From Faucicola sp902506215 (lineage in GTDB: Bacteria; Pseudomonadota; Gammaproteobacteria; Pseudomonadales; Moraxellaceae): a stretch of 64,000 bases of DNA. Positions 8,594 to 17,146 of the stretch are shown piece by piece. The first letter of the stretch is position 1. The number at the start of each line of letters is the position of its first letter. The stretch spans positions 868,001 to 932,000 of the forward strand of contig CP069437.1 of the NCBI GenBank assembly GCA_016888885.1. The letters are read 5' to 3'. The notes beneath the pieces were generated by a model. That model was not told where the DNA came from. It did no database searches and worked only from the letters and a program-made list of their open reading frames with translations. A program made the position numbers and the translations under genes.

Positions 8594-10261
8594 TTAAACA
8601 CTCGCCCAGTTTTCAGCCAGCTGAGGGTTGTTATCTTTTAAGGCGTTAAGCCACTCTAGATGCGCCTGCTCAGCATCACTACTCGCCAAAAAGCGCTTGA
8701 TAGTCGTGCTAAAACGCTGATGCTCAGTCGCCCCGCCGACACCGCCACCGACATCATCATCGATGGCTAACGCAACCTGTCCGCCAGTCATCGCCAGATA
8801 CACTTCCGCTAAAATCTCGGCATCGAGTAACGCACCGTGGAAGGTACGGTCTTGTTTACCGACATTGAGACGTTTAACCAGCGCATCCAATGTATTACGC
8901 TGCCCTGCGAACATGCGTTTGGCGATGGCAAGGCTGTCTGTCACGGTGACGGTTTGGTGGATATCGGGCAAGCCAAGTCGCGCAAACTCAGCTTGCAAAA
9001 AGCTCATGTCAAACCCTGCGTTATGCGCAATGAGTTCTGCGCCTTGCAAAAAATCATAAATCGCTTCACCGACTTGCTCAAACACGGGCATATCATTTAA
9101 AAACACATTGTGAATGCCATGAACGCGAATGACTTCCTCACCCATCTCAATTTTTGGGTTGATATACACATGCAGTTTTTCACCGGTAAAACGTCGATTA
9201 ATCATCTCAACGATACCGACCTCAATGATACGGTCACCATTTTGCGCTTCAAACCCTGTGGTCTCAGTATCGAGAATCAGCTGGCGATTGGCCATGCCTT
9301 TGTGTTTGGCGATGGGCAATAAAGGTATAAAGGTCGGATTGGGCTGACTGGTAACACCGTTAAACACGGGACGCTGGGCAATCAAGCTGTCATCCTGCGC
9401 GATAAATTGCCCTTGCGGATTGGTGAACACCGCAAAATGTGGGTTAGCACTTGTTGGCAAGTGAGTTGACTGCCCCCCTAACGATGACTGAGTTGATACA
9501 TCGATGCTGGTTTGAGTATGGCTAGCTTGAGTAGTGCTTGTAGCTGGCTCACCGTCGAGTGCCTGCAAAAAGATATCCCCCATCATCTCACTGTCGGCAA
9601 ACGCCATGTCTTGCGTGTCATCAAAAGACCTATCGCTAAAATCGCGGGTTAACGCTGAGTGATTGAGGACTGGGTTATTGTCGGTTGATATTGGGTTCAT
9701 GGGCGGGTCTTTTTTTTTATCATCAAAATCAGGGTTTTTATCACTAAAATCCGATTTTACATCTAAATCAGTGGTGAGATTGGGTGGATTTTTAATTACT
9801 TTGTTAAAGCTTTTGGGCAGCTGGTCTATGCCTTGGTTTGCAAGCTTATCGGCATATTCGTTGCCATCATGACCGGCATGTCCTTTGACCCATTGCCAGT
9901 CAATTTGTCGCTGCTTACACAGCCCATCAAGTCGCTGCCATAATTCCACATTTTTGACATTTTTCCAATGTTTCTTTTTCCACCCTGCCAGCCATTCGCT
10001 GATACCTTTGATGACATAGCTAGAGTCTGACCAGATTTGAATCGGTAACGCTTTTGGGCTGTTTTCCAGTGCCGCAATCGCACCCATCAGCTCCATGCGG
10101 TTGTTGGTGGTATGCGCCTCACCCCCGCAAATATCAATTTGCTCACCCGTCGGTAAAATCACCACAGCGCCAAAGCCCCCTTTACCAGGATTGCCACGGC
10201 AGGCGCCATCAGTGTAAGCAAGGGTTCGACCCACAAGGGGCGTTAAGGCATGATTTGACAT
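8594..10261 (-). CDS. rnhA-dnaQ: Fused RNase HI / DNA polymerase III epsilon (proofreading) subunit
   Basis: One 555-residue frame joins two replication enzymes. Residues about 10-150 are RNase HI: TDGACRGNPG with Asp18, NNRMEL, IWSDSSYV and KGHAGHDGNEYADKLA. A linker of about 175 residues rich in Ser, Thr, Asp and Gln follows. Residues about 328-492 are the DnaQ exonuclease: LDTETTGF, HNAGFDMSFL and HGALLDAEIL (DEDDh). The sequence QVALAI after TGG takes the place of the clamp-binding QTSMAF of E. coli epsilon. In many gammaproteobacteria rnhA and dnaQ are separate neighbours. I start at ATG 10259-10261, where RNase HI homology begins; the frame extends 47 codons upstream to 10402 and would overlap the promoter and start of the plus-strand lipoprotein gene. 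Confidence 0.9.
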   Translation of the reverse strand: MSNHALTPLVGRTLAYTDGACRGNPGKGGFGAVVILPTGEQIDICGGEAHTTNNRMELMGAIAALENSPKALPIQIWSDSSYVIKGISEWLAGWKKKHWKNVKNVELWQRLDGLCKQRQIDWQWVKGHAGHDGNEYADKLANQGIDQLPKSFNKVIKNPPNLTTDLDVKSDFSDKNPDFDDKKKDPPMNPISTDNNPVLNHSALTRDFSDRSFDDTQDMAFADSEMMGDIFLQALDGEPATSTTQASHTQTSIDVSTQSSLGGQSTHLPTSANPHFAVFTNPQGQFIAQDDSLIAQRPVFNGVTSQPNPTFIPLLPIAKHKGMANRQLILDTETTGFEAQNGDRIIEVGIVEMINRRFTGEKLHVYINPKIEMGEEVIRVHGIHNVFLNDMPVFEQVGEAIYDFLQGAELIAHNAGFDMSFLQAEFARLGLPDIHQTVTVTDSLAIAKRMFAGQRNTLDALVKRLNVGKQDRTFHGALLDAEILAEVYLAMTGGQVALAIDDDVGGGVGGATEHQRFSTTIKRFLASSDAEQAHLEWLNALKDNNPQLAENWASV

Positions 10262-10396
10262 AGATAACAACCCATAAGAAACAACAACACAATCAAAAAA
10301 ACAGCCCTCAGTATAAGAAAAAAAAGCATAAAAAGCCATGCCAAAACGTCTATAATAACCGCTTATCGTTGCTATCTGCAGGTTTAAAGGACGTCT

Positions 10397-10957
10397 ATGC
10401 AAAAAAAATCTCGTGCGCGCGTGTCAGCTGTGTTGACCAAGATTGGTATGGCTATGGTCTGTGCGCTAAGCCTAAATTTGGCGGCTTGTAACAAACCCCA
10501 ATCCCCTGCAACGACTAGTAGCGATGGCGCAAAACCGTCGCCAGCACTATCACAACCTGCCGCTAGCGATGATGTGTTTGTGGGTTGTTACACAGTCAGC
10601 CATACAGAACCTGCGCAAATCAAAATCATCAAAAATGGTGATAGTAAAAATGGTGAAAGTTACGCCATGCAAATGCGCGAGTTTAACGACCCCAGCAAAA
10701 ACTGGGACAAGCCTGAAGCCATGCAAGTCATCGCAACTGACAGCCCAGATATACAAAAATACTTTGACATCAAAGCCGATGAACATCAGTATTTAGAAAA
10801 AGTCATCGCTCGCCCAGACCGCGTGTTTGTGCTCGCCAAAATCACTGATAGTTTTGCAAGCCTAAACCCGCAATTTGACAGCCCGTATCTGGGTTATATT
10901 TACAAAGGTAGTAATACGGTCTATAAAGTGGCATGTGAGCAAACCACCAACCTTTAA
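10397..10957 (+). CDS. Unrecognised lipoprotein
   Basis: 186 aa. A basic N-terminus and hydrophobic core lead to the lipobox LNLAAC, so the mature protein should be lipid-anchored at Cys31 in the periplasm or outer membrane. The mature part has a low-complexity Ser/Ala/Pro stretch, then a compact domain beginning VFVGCYTVSHTEPAQIKI and ending YKVACEQTT, with two Cys that could pair. I do not recognise the family. An aaagga site precedes ATG 10397. It is divergent from rnhA-dnaQ with about 135 bp between starts. Confidence 0.75.
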   Translation: MQKKSRARVSAVLTKIGMAMVCALSLNLAACNKPQSPATTSSDGAKPSPALSQPAASDDVFVGCYTVSHTEPAQIKIIKNGDSKNGESYAMQMREFNDPSKNWDKPEAMQVIATDSPDIQKYFDIKADEHQYLEKVIARPDRVFVLAKITDSFASLNPQFDSPYLGYIYKGSNTVYKVACEQTTNL

Positions 10958-10965
10958 TTACCTAA

Positions 10966-11016
10966 GTTGCTGCTTGACTTGATGAGCTTGGTTTGCTGCT
11001 TGATTTGATGCTTGAG
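10966..11016. repeat. About 25-bp degenerate tandem duplication after the lipoprotein gene
   Basis: Copy 1 (10966-10990) begins gttgctgcttgacttgatg and copy 2 (10991-11016) begins gtttgctgcttgatttgatg; they differ by a few substitutions and one indel. Confidence 0.7.
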
Positions 11017-11069
11017 TTAATACATCCCATCCAAATTTTAACCCCAAACGATTGATAGAGAAATAAGCG

Positions 11070-11357
11070 ATGAATTTTTTTGCATGGTTAGTGCTGGGCT
11101 TGGTGGCATACACTAGTGGCTTTAGTATCCGTCATTTTCGATACAAAGGCACAACCCTCCCAAATGATAAAAAATGGCAATACGCGGCGATTTTTTTTGT
11201 GATCGCGGTCGTGGTCTTTGCGCTATTGAACTTATATGTTATGCACAAAGCTGCGCTTGATATGATGTTTGTGTTGGTATCGAGTTTGGTGGCGACAGGG
11301 GTTTTTTACTATGGTATCTCGGCAGATACCAACAACAAGATGAATATACCTGATTAA
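11070..11357 (+). CDS. Small membrane protein of unknown function
   Basis: 95 aa with three likely membrane helices: residues about 3-18, 36-55 and 62-83, separated by a basic loop (RHFRYKGTTLPNDKKW). No known family recognised. ATG 11070 has a weak agag upstream. It sits between the lipoprotein and LD-carboxypeptidase genes on the same strand with gaps of about 110 and 60 bp, so co-transcription is possible. Its stop codon falls inside a 14-bp duplication. Confidence 0.7.
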   Translation: MNFFAWLVLGLVAYTSGFSIRHFRYKGTTLPNDKKWQYAAIFFVIAVVVFALLNLYVMHKAALDMMFVLVSSLVATGVFYYGISADTNNKMNIPD

Positions 11358-11373
11358 ACATACCCGATTAGTT
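11346..11373. repeat. 14-bp tandem duplication spanning a stop codon
   Basis: atacctgattaaac (11346-11359, holding the TAA of the small membrane protein gene) is followed directly by atacccgattagtt (11360-11373). Confidence 0.75.
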
Positions 11374-11417
11374 GAACCATGATTCTTGTAAGTCGATGAA
11401 TTTGTTTGGATAATAAA

Positions 11418-12734
11418 ATGTCTCAAAAAATGGCGAATACTCACGCCTCCATGACTACCACCCACTTGGCTAGCTTGACGCGGCGTCGACTGCTAAAAAC
11501 AGGGATAGCGCTATCGGCAGCGACGGTAACGGGTGCAAAAGCAGATTTGACCATTGGCGGGCAAGTGATTAGCCAACCTTCACAGCGGTATGGGTCAAAC
11601 AATGATGCTGATAACATGGCTTTTGGCGAGCCAAGCGCTATGCCCAATGGCAATACGCCCATGCAAACATTCCCCGTAACCCCCCAATGGGACTTTGCGA
11701 CCATCAAAGCCAATTGTGAAGCCCTCAAAGGTCGCGGTGTCCACCTCCATCTGGTAGCGCCATCGGGATTTGGTAGTGATGAACAGCGTAACTTACTGGC
11801 GATTCACCGACTCACCCAAGCGGGATTTTATATCGACAATCCCGAAGTGATTAGCCGACGTTATTTGCGTTTTGCAGGTTCAGACAGTGAGCGCTTGGGC
11901 GATATTACCGCGTTACTCAATCGACCTGTACATGAGCTGCCTAAGATATTACTCGGCGTGCGTGGCGGCTATGGTGCGATGCGTTTGCTCAACAAACTAA
12001 GTGATCAGCAGTGGCGAACGCTGACCCAAAAACTCAAAGAGCGCGGCACACTGCTGATGGGATTTAGTGATTTTACTGCGTTGCAGCTTGCCATGTACGC
12101 CAAAGGTCATCTCCCCTATGTGGCAGGGGCAATGCTCAGTAGTGACTTTGGCAAAACAGAGGTGAATACCGATACCATCCAAAGTTTTATCAACCTTTGC
12201 ACCCAAAACCAGCTACATATCCAAGTGCCAGAAACTCAGCTGTATCGTGACACTGCGCGTCCTTTGGCTAAGCCGATAAAAGGCATCTTATGGGGCGGTA
12301 ATCTTAGCGTGTTATCTGCAATGGTGGGCACACCGTATATGCCAACTGTCGACAATGGGATTTTATTTTTGGAAGATACCGGTGAGCAGCCGTACCGTAT
12401 CGAGCGTATGCTACAAACCTTGGTGTTATCAGGCATTGTGGCAAAACAGCAAGCGATTGTGCTGGGCAAATTTAATTTTAGCGGCATCAGTGATGCTTAC
12501 AATGGTGATTACACCTTTGATACCGTCATCCGTACTATCCAACAAGCGACAGGGCGACCCATCTACACCGATTTCCCCTTTGGGCATGTGGCAAGACGCA
12601 TTAATTTTCCGCTCGGTGTGCCTGTCACGCTTGACAATGTGGGTAGTGGCTATCAAGCGACATTCAACCAGTTTTATCATCTTAAAACCGATGCAAACTT
12701 TGGCAATTTGGACTTAACTAAATTATTCGTCTAA
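11418..12734 (+). CDS. ldcA: LD-carboxypeptidase (peptidase S66) with Tat signal
   Basis: Serine peptidase of the LdcA/MccF family that removes the terminal D-Ala from murein tetrapeptides. VRGGYGAMRLL precedes the nucleophile elbow GFSDFTALQ; the catalytic Glu region is LFLEDTGEQPYRIERML and the His lies in DFPFGHVARR. Unlike the cytoplasmic E. coli enzyme, it begins with a twin-arginine leader (TRRRLLKTGIALSAATVTGA), implying export in a folded state to the periplasm. At 438 aa it is longer than the usual 300-350. I use ATG 11418; a TTG 12 bp upstream is also in frame. The stop lies in a degenerate repeat. Confidence 0.85.
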   Translation: MSQKMANTHASMTTTHLASLTRRRLLKTGIALSAATVTGAKADLTIGGQVISQPSQRYGSNNDADNMAFGEPSAMPNGNTPMQTFPVTPQWDFATIKANCEALKGRGVHLHLVAPSGFGSDEQRNLLAIHRLTQAGFYIDNPEVISRRYLRFAGSDSERLGDITALLNRPVHELPKILLGVRGGYGAMRLLNKLSDQQWRTLTQKLKERGTLLMGFSDFTALQLAMYAKGHLPYVAGAMLSSDFGKTEVNTDTIQSFINLCTQNQLHIQVPETQLYRDTARPLAKPIKGILWGGNLSVLSAMVGTPYMPTVDNGILFLEDTGEQPYRIERMLQTLVLSGIVAKQQAIVLGKFNFSGISDAYNGDYTFDTVIRTIQQATGRPIYTDFPFGHVARRINFPLGVPVTLDNVGSGYQATFNQFYHLKTDANFGNLDLTKLFV

Positions 12735-12766
12735 CGTATTATTGATCTAAAGTATCATTGGTCTAG
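12722..12766. repeat. Three degenerate 13-16 bp units at the ldcA 3' end
   Basis: Units attattcgtctaa (12722-12734, includes the ldcA stop), cgtattattgatctaa (12735-12750) and agtatcattggtctag (12751-12766) are related copies in tandem. Confidence 0.7.
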
Positions 12767-12788
12767 CGGTGTCCTACGCATGTAAGTT

Positions 12789-12822
12789 AAAACCTGTTTG
12801 TATGCTACCCAAACAGGTTTAT
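12789..12822. terminator. Bidirectional terminator between ldcA and apbC
   Basis: Perfect stem aaacctgttt / aaacaggttt around tgtatgctaccc-type loop, flanked by A-rich and T-rich bases. It serves the convergent ldcA and apbC genes. Confidence 0.8.
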
Positions 12823-12853
12823 TTAACACATATTCTTTGACTGTCCAATCGCG

Positions 12854-14080
12854 CTAGAAAATCCGATTGTTATCATGCGTTTTGGCAAATTTGGCGATAT
12901 TGGCTTCGATATTTTTAGCGATATTGAGATAATAGTCAGCAAATTCATCGCCTGCGCCTTGATTAGCAATGACGGACGGCTCTCCTTTATCGGCTTGCTC
13001 GCGGATGCCTTTTGCCAGTGGTAATTGCCCCAGCAGCGGCACTTGATACTGTGCTGCCATTTTATCCCCGCCGCCTTCGCCAAAAATTGCTTCGGTATGC
13101 CCACAGCTGCTACAAGTATGCAGCGCCATATTTTCTACCACGCCCAGCACAGGGATATGGGTTTTGCGAAACATCTCAATGCCTTTTTGCGCATCGAGTA
13201 AAGCAATATGTTGGGGGGTGGTCACAATCACCGCACCAGTCACAGGAATACGCTGGGCGAGCGTCAACTGAATATCCCCCGTCCCAGGTGGCATATCAAT
13301 CACCAAATAATCAAGATTTGGCCAGTTGGTTTGGTTGTAAAGTTGCATCAGTGCGCCTGTGGCTTTGGCACCGCGCCAAGCAATCGGGGTAGTGTCATCG
13401 CTCAACAAGCTACCAATAGATAGCATCGGCATGCCTTGCGCTGCAATCGGTACAAATTGCTCATGCTCGAGCTGCGGCTGCTGACCTGCCACGCCAAGCA
13501 TACTTGGAATACTCGGACCATAGATATCGGCATCCAGCACGCCCACGCGTTTGCCCAATTTTTGCAGCGCCAAGGCGATATTCACCGTCGTCGTCGATTT
13601 ACCAACGCCACCTTTACCCGAAGCCACCACAATAATATGCTCAATGCGTGGATGCGGTGTTAATTCTGCTTGGGTGGTGGCTTTTTTGGCAATCGCAGGT
13701 TCAGGGGTATCTGTGACTAATTTGTCACTTTGTGGCGTGGCCTGAGTGGCAGGTGGCATGGCATTGGTGGTTTTGGGTAGGGTTGAGCCACTGCCTTTGG
13801 TCGTAGGTTTTGGTGCAGTAGTGCTGTCAAACAAGGTAATATTCATATTCACCTCACTGACCCCATGGATATGCAGCTTTTGGCTCAAATCATGATGGAT
13901 TTTTTCAGGATTGCAGTCATCGGGCAAGCGCAAATCCAATGTCAGAGTATTACCTTGCTGTTTAAACCCTTTGACATACTGGCGAATTGGCTGGTTATTG
14001 ACGTGATATTCATCAAATAACTGATTAAGCGTGGACTCATCCACTGTAGCCACGGTTTTTGGTTTGATAAAGTTGAACAT
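12854..14080 (-). CDS. apbC: Mrp/ApbC iron-sulfur cluster carrier ATPase
   Basis: 408 aa. An N-terminal MIP18-like domain (about residues 1-85) and a Pro/Thr/Ala-rich linker lead to a ParA/MinD-fold ATPase. The deviant Walker A is GKGGVGKSTTTVNIAL, with DIYGPSIPSM and VIDMPPGTGDIQL following. The cluster-binding CxxC is in HTCSSCGH near residue 320. ApbC assembles and hands over [4Fe-4S] clusters in the cytoplasm. The linker is longer than in E. coli Mrp (369 aa). Divergent from metG, as is common in gammaproteobacteria. Confidence 0.93.
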   Translation of the reverse strand: MFNFIKPKTVATVDESTLNQLFDEYHVNNQPIRQYVKGFKQQGNTLTLDLRLPDDCNPEKIHHDLSQKLHIHGVSEVNMNITLFDSTTAPKPTTKGSGSTLPKTTNAMPPATQATPQSDKLVTDTPEPAIAKKATTQAELTPHPRIEHIIVVASGKGGVGKSTTTVNIALALQKLGKRVGVLDADIYGPSIPSMLGVAGQQPQLEHEQFVPIAAQGMPMLSIGSLLSDDTTPIAWRGAKATGALMQLYNQTNWPNLDYLVIDMPPGTGDIQLTLAQRIPVTGAVIVTTPQHIALLDAQKGIEMFRKTHIPVLGVVENMALHTCSSCGHTEAIFGEGGGDKMAAQYQVPLLGQLPLAKGIREQADKGEPSVIANQGAGDEFADYYLNIAKNIEANIAKFAKTHDNNRIF

Positions 14081-14292
14081 GATAGTTGCTTACCCCAATG
14101 TTGTTATTTTAACGATTTTAACCCCTGTTAAGTGGGGTTTATTGCCAATTTTCACAGAGACAGGTTGAACATATCTGTGTGAAAAGTAATTTTTCTTGTT
14201 TGATTGATGCCCATTGGTTGGGAAATGATGCGATTTAAGCTATCATACAGCAATAATGACATTTTTTTAAACAAATCAATAACAGGTGTATT

Positions 14293-16404
14293 GTGAGAAA
14301 AATTTTAGTTACTAGTGCCCTACCCTATGCCAATGGTCCGATTCACTTGGGGCATTTGGTTGAGTACATCCAGACTGATATTTGGGTACGCGCCATGAAA
14401 TCACTGGGTCATCAAGTGACGTATGTGTGTGCCGATGATGCCCATGGCACAGCGATTATGCTCAAAGCAGAAGCCAACGGTGTCACCCCTGAACAGCAAA
14501 TTGCCGATGTCAAAGCCTCACATGAAAAAGATTTTGCGGGATTTTTGGTTGATTTTGACAACTACTACTCAACCCATAGCCCTGAAAATGAGCATTACTC
14601 ACAGCTGATTTATAATCGCTTGTATGAAAACGGCCATATCTCGCATAAAGCAGTTGAACAGCTGTATGACCCAGAAAAAGGCTTGTTTTTGGCAGACCGT
14701 TTTGTCAAAGGCGAATGCCCAAAATGTGGCGCAAAAGACCAATACGGCGACAACTGCGAAGTGTGCGGCACGACCTACAATGCCACTGAACTCAAAAATC
14801 CTTACTCAACGCTTTCAGGTGCAACGCCTGTTTTGAAATCATCCATCCATTATTTCTTTAACCTGCCAAACTTTAGCGAATTTTTGCAAAATTGGACGCG
14901 TAAAGAAGGTCGCCTGCAGACCTCTATCGCCAACAAATTACAAGAATGGTTTGATGCAGGGCTTGCCAACTGGGATATTAGCCGCGATGCACCGTATTTT
15001 GGCTTTAAAATCCCAAATACCCCAGCCAATGAACCAGACAAGTATTTTTATGTGTGGCTGGATGCGCCTGTCGGTTATATGGCAAGTTTCAAAAACTTGT
15101 GTGACCAACAAGGTGCGAATTTAGGCTTAAATTTTGATGAGTATTGGTCAAAAGAAAATCATAACAACACCGAAATCTATCACTTTATCGGTAAAGATAT
15201 TGTGTATTTCCATGCCCTGTTTTGGCCAGCCATGCTTGAAGGCGCAGGATTTAGAACCCCCACTGCCATCAACGCGCATGGCTTTTTGACCGTCAATGGC
15301 GAGAAAATGAGTAAATCTCGCGGCACCTTTATCAAAGCCGATACCTACTTACAAAACCTTGACCCTGAATACTTACGCTACTACTTCGCTAGCAAATTAT
15401 CAGCCAGTGTCGAAGATATCAATCTGGATCTTGAAGACTTCATGCAAAAAGTCAATTCAGACTTGGTGGGTAAAGTCGTCAATATCGCTAGCCGCTGTGC
15501 AGGGTTTATCCATAAAAATCATGGTAGCAAACTGGCACTGACAATTAGCGAGCCTGCTTTGGTGCAACAAATCATTGATGCGGGCGAAGACATCGCTGCT
15601 GCTTATGAAGCGCGCGAATTTAGCAAAGCCATGCGTCTGATTATGGCGTGCGCAGACAAAGCCAATGAGTACATCGATGACAAAAAACCGTGGGCACTCA
15701 ACAAAGTCGAAGGTCAACAAGCCGAAGTACAAGCGGTGTGTACCGTCGCGCTTAATATCTTCCGTCAATTGGTGGTTTATCTTGCACCCGTATTGCCATT
15801 GATGTGTGAAAAAGCACGAATTTTTCTTAATGTTGACAGCCTAGACTTTGATAGCCGTCATGCGTTGTTGGTCGGGCATACCATCAACGCCTTTACCCCA
15901 TTGATGCAGCGTGTTGACAAAGATAAAGTGGCGGCGATGGTGGATAGCTCAAAAGAAGATTTAAACAAGCAGCCTGCTATCGCCAATCAAGCCGCAAATG
16001 GGCAAGCGGGCGCAAGCAAAACCAAAGCCGCCGCTAACGAACAACCTACTGGCAATACAGCATTGATTGGTATCGATGATTTCGCCAAAGTCACCATGAC
16101 CGTAGCGAAAGTGCTAGCCTGCACTAACGTGGAAGGTGCAGATAAATTGCTGCAATTTACCCTAGATGTGGGTGAGACAGATGCGCAGGGTAATGTGAAA
16201 ACGCGCAATGTGTTTAGTGGTATCGCTAAATTTTATAACCCTGAACAATTGGTGGGCAAAACCGTGGTCTGCGTCACCAACCTTGCGCCACGAAAAATGA
16301 AGTTTGGTATTTCTGAAGGCATGATTTTATCGGCTGAAAAAGCCGGTCAATTGACGGTGGTTACTTTAGATGACCATATCCCTGCAGGTGCTATCCTTGC
16401 ATAA
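14293..16404 (+). CDS. metG: Methionyl-tRNA synthetase
   Basis: 703 aa class I aminoacyl-tRNA synthetase charging tRNA-Met. HLGH (the HIGH motif) is at residues 18-21 and KMSKS at 338-342; the zinc-binding insert is CPKCGAKDQYGDNCEVC near 140-158. The C-terminal EMAP-II-like tRNA-binding domain (about 595-703) gives a dimeric, long form, joined by an Ala/Gln-rich linker. Start is GTG 14293 with agg just upstream; the preceding in-frame stop is at 14257. Strong terminator at 16478. Confidence 0.97.
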   Translation: MRKILVTSALPYANGPIHLGHLVEYIQTDIWVRAMKSLGHQVTYVCADDAHGTAIMLKAEANGVTPEQQIADVKASHEKDFAGFLVDFDNYYSTHSPENEHYSQLIYNRLYENGHISHKAVEQLYDPEKGLFLADRFVKGECPKCGAKDQYGDNCEVCGTTYNATELKNPYSTLSGATPVLKSSIHYFFNLPNFSEFLQNWTRKEGRLQTSIANKLQEWFDAGLANWDISRDAPYFGFKIPNTPANEPDKYFYVWLDAPVGYMASFKNLCDQQGANLGLNFDEYWSKENHNNTEIYHFIGKDIVYFHALFWPAMLEGAGFRTPTAINAHGFLTVNGEKMSKSRGTFIKADTYLQNLDPEYLRYYFASKLSASVEDINLDLEDFMQKVNSDLVGKVVNIASRCAGFIHKNHGSKLALTISEPALVQQIIDAGEDIAAAYEAREFSKAMRLIMACADKANEYIDDKKPWALNKVEGQQAEVQAVCTVALNIFRQLVVYLAPVLPLMCEKARIFLNVDSLDFDSRHALLVGHTINAFTPLMQRVDKDKVAAMVDSSKEDLNKQPAIANQAANGQAGASKTKAAANEQPTGNTALIGIDDFAKVTMTVAKVLACTNVEGADKLLQFTLDVGETDAQGNVKTRNVFSGIAKFYNPEQLVGKTVVCVTNLAPRKMKFGISEGMILSAEKAGQLTVVTLDDHIPAGAILA

Positions 16405-16410
16405 ATGGGC

Positions 16411-16430
16411 TTGACTGCGATTGACTGCGA
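16411..16430. repeat. 10-bp tandem duplication just after metG
   Basis: ttgactgcga occurs twice head to tail, 6 bp past the metG stop; a partial third (ttaattga) follows. Confidence 0.8.
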
Positions 16431-16477
16431 TTAATTGAAACATTTTGACACATTCTTACACATTTTTTGGTTACAAC

Positions 16478-16510
16478 AAAAAACCGCTGATAATCACCAG
16501 CGGTTTTTTT
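16478..16510 (+). terminator. Rho-independent terminator after metG
   Basis: aaaaccgctg / cagcggtttt stem with loop ataatcac and a seven-T tail; also A-rich on the left, so probably used in both directions. Confidence 0.9.
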
Positions 16511-16553
16511 ATTAAGCTATCCTAAATATCAAAAAATCAATAATGTCGCACGA

Positions 16554-16715
16554 TTAGCGTTTGCCTTTACTCACGCTGATGCGAACGGGTATAGATTTTC
16601 GATTGGCTCTAACGGGATTAGCTGCCTTATTATATTGGCAATAATGGGGTGCTTCAGCCGAAGGTAGAATAGCACCAACTACTAATACGCCTGCCATCAA
16701 GTTTGATGAGTTCAT
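16554..16715 (-). CDS. 53-residue secreted or membrane-bound basic peptide, unknown
   Basis: ATG at 16713-16715 is preceded 5-6 bp upstream by a near-perfect ribosome binding site (aaggagg), the best argument that this short frame is translated. The peptide has a hydrophobic N-terminal segment (NLMAGVLVVGAILPSAEA) that could be a signal peptide. A short basic tail with one Cys follows (ends RISVSKGKR). The open frame continues 16 codons upstream, but without a ribosome binding site. No family recognised. It lies alone, convergent with metG and sharing its terminator region. Confidence 0.5.
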   Translation of the reverse strand: MNSSNLMAGVLVVGAILPSAEAPHYCQYNKAANPVRANRKSIPVRISVSKGKR

Positions 16716-17146
16716 ATAGCCTCCTTGTTGAGTTAGTGTACGATGATTCCATCTGTGAATCATTTACCTTTACTAAGCACAGACATGTTTAACTTAATCA
16801 ACGCTGCAACGAATCGTTTAAAAAAGATAAATAATGCTGCGAGTAGAAGCCCTATTCTAAAAGATATCGAAAGATTTTCATACCATTTTATTATGACAAT
16901 TTCATGAAATATTCAATAATATTTATACTTTATGTTTCAACTAAGGACTTTATGTAATTAAGCATACGCATATATCGGTATTCATGACAGGTTTTGTTAA
17001 CAAGCTACTGTTTATCAAAGAATTTATAAAACCTTTTACGCCATAAAAACTTAGCCATAGCGGCAAACTTTTATTTATGTTATAGCAAACTAGTACATTG
17101 AAATTATACTCGACTCACAAAACAAGTTTGATTATTGGGGAATACT
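16716..17146. other. AT-rich intergenic region before the orphan binding-protein gene
   Basis: Contains the divergent promoters of the 53-aa peptide gene and the plus-strand lipoprotein gene. A 40-codon frame at 16785-16907 has no ribosome binding site. Otherwise I see nothing. Confidence 0.4.

Noticed and set aside
10262..10402. N-terminal extension of the rnhA-dnaQ frame (47 codons)
   Set aside because: It precedes the RNase HI homology, has no homology itself and would overlap the promoter and start of the divergent lipoprotein gene; coding there is more likely chance.
14120..14139. aacccc/ggggtt hairpin between apbC and metG as a terminator
   Set aside because: It lies in a divergent promoter region with no gene ending there and only a short T-run.
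16785..16907. 40-codon open frame upstream of the orphan binding-protein gene
   Set aside because: No ribosome binding site, AT-rich codon use like the spacer, and no recognisable features.
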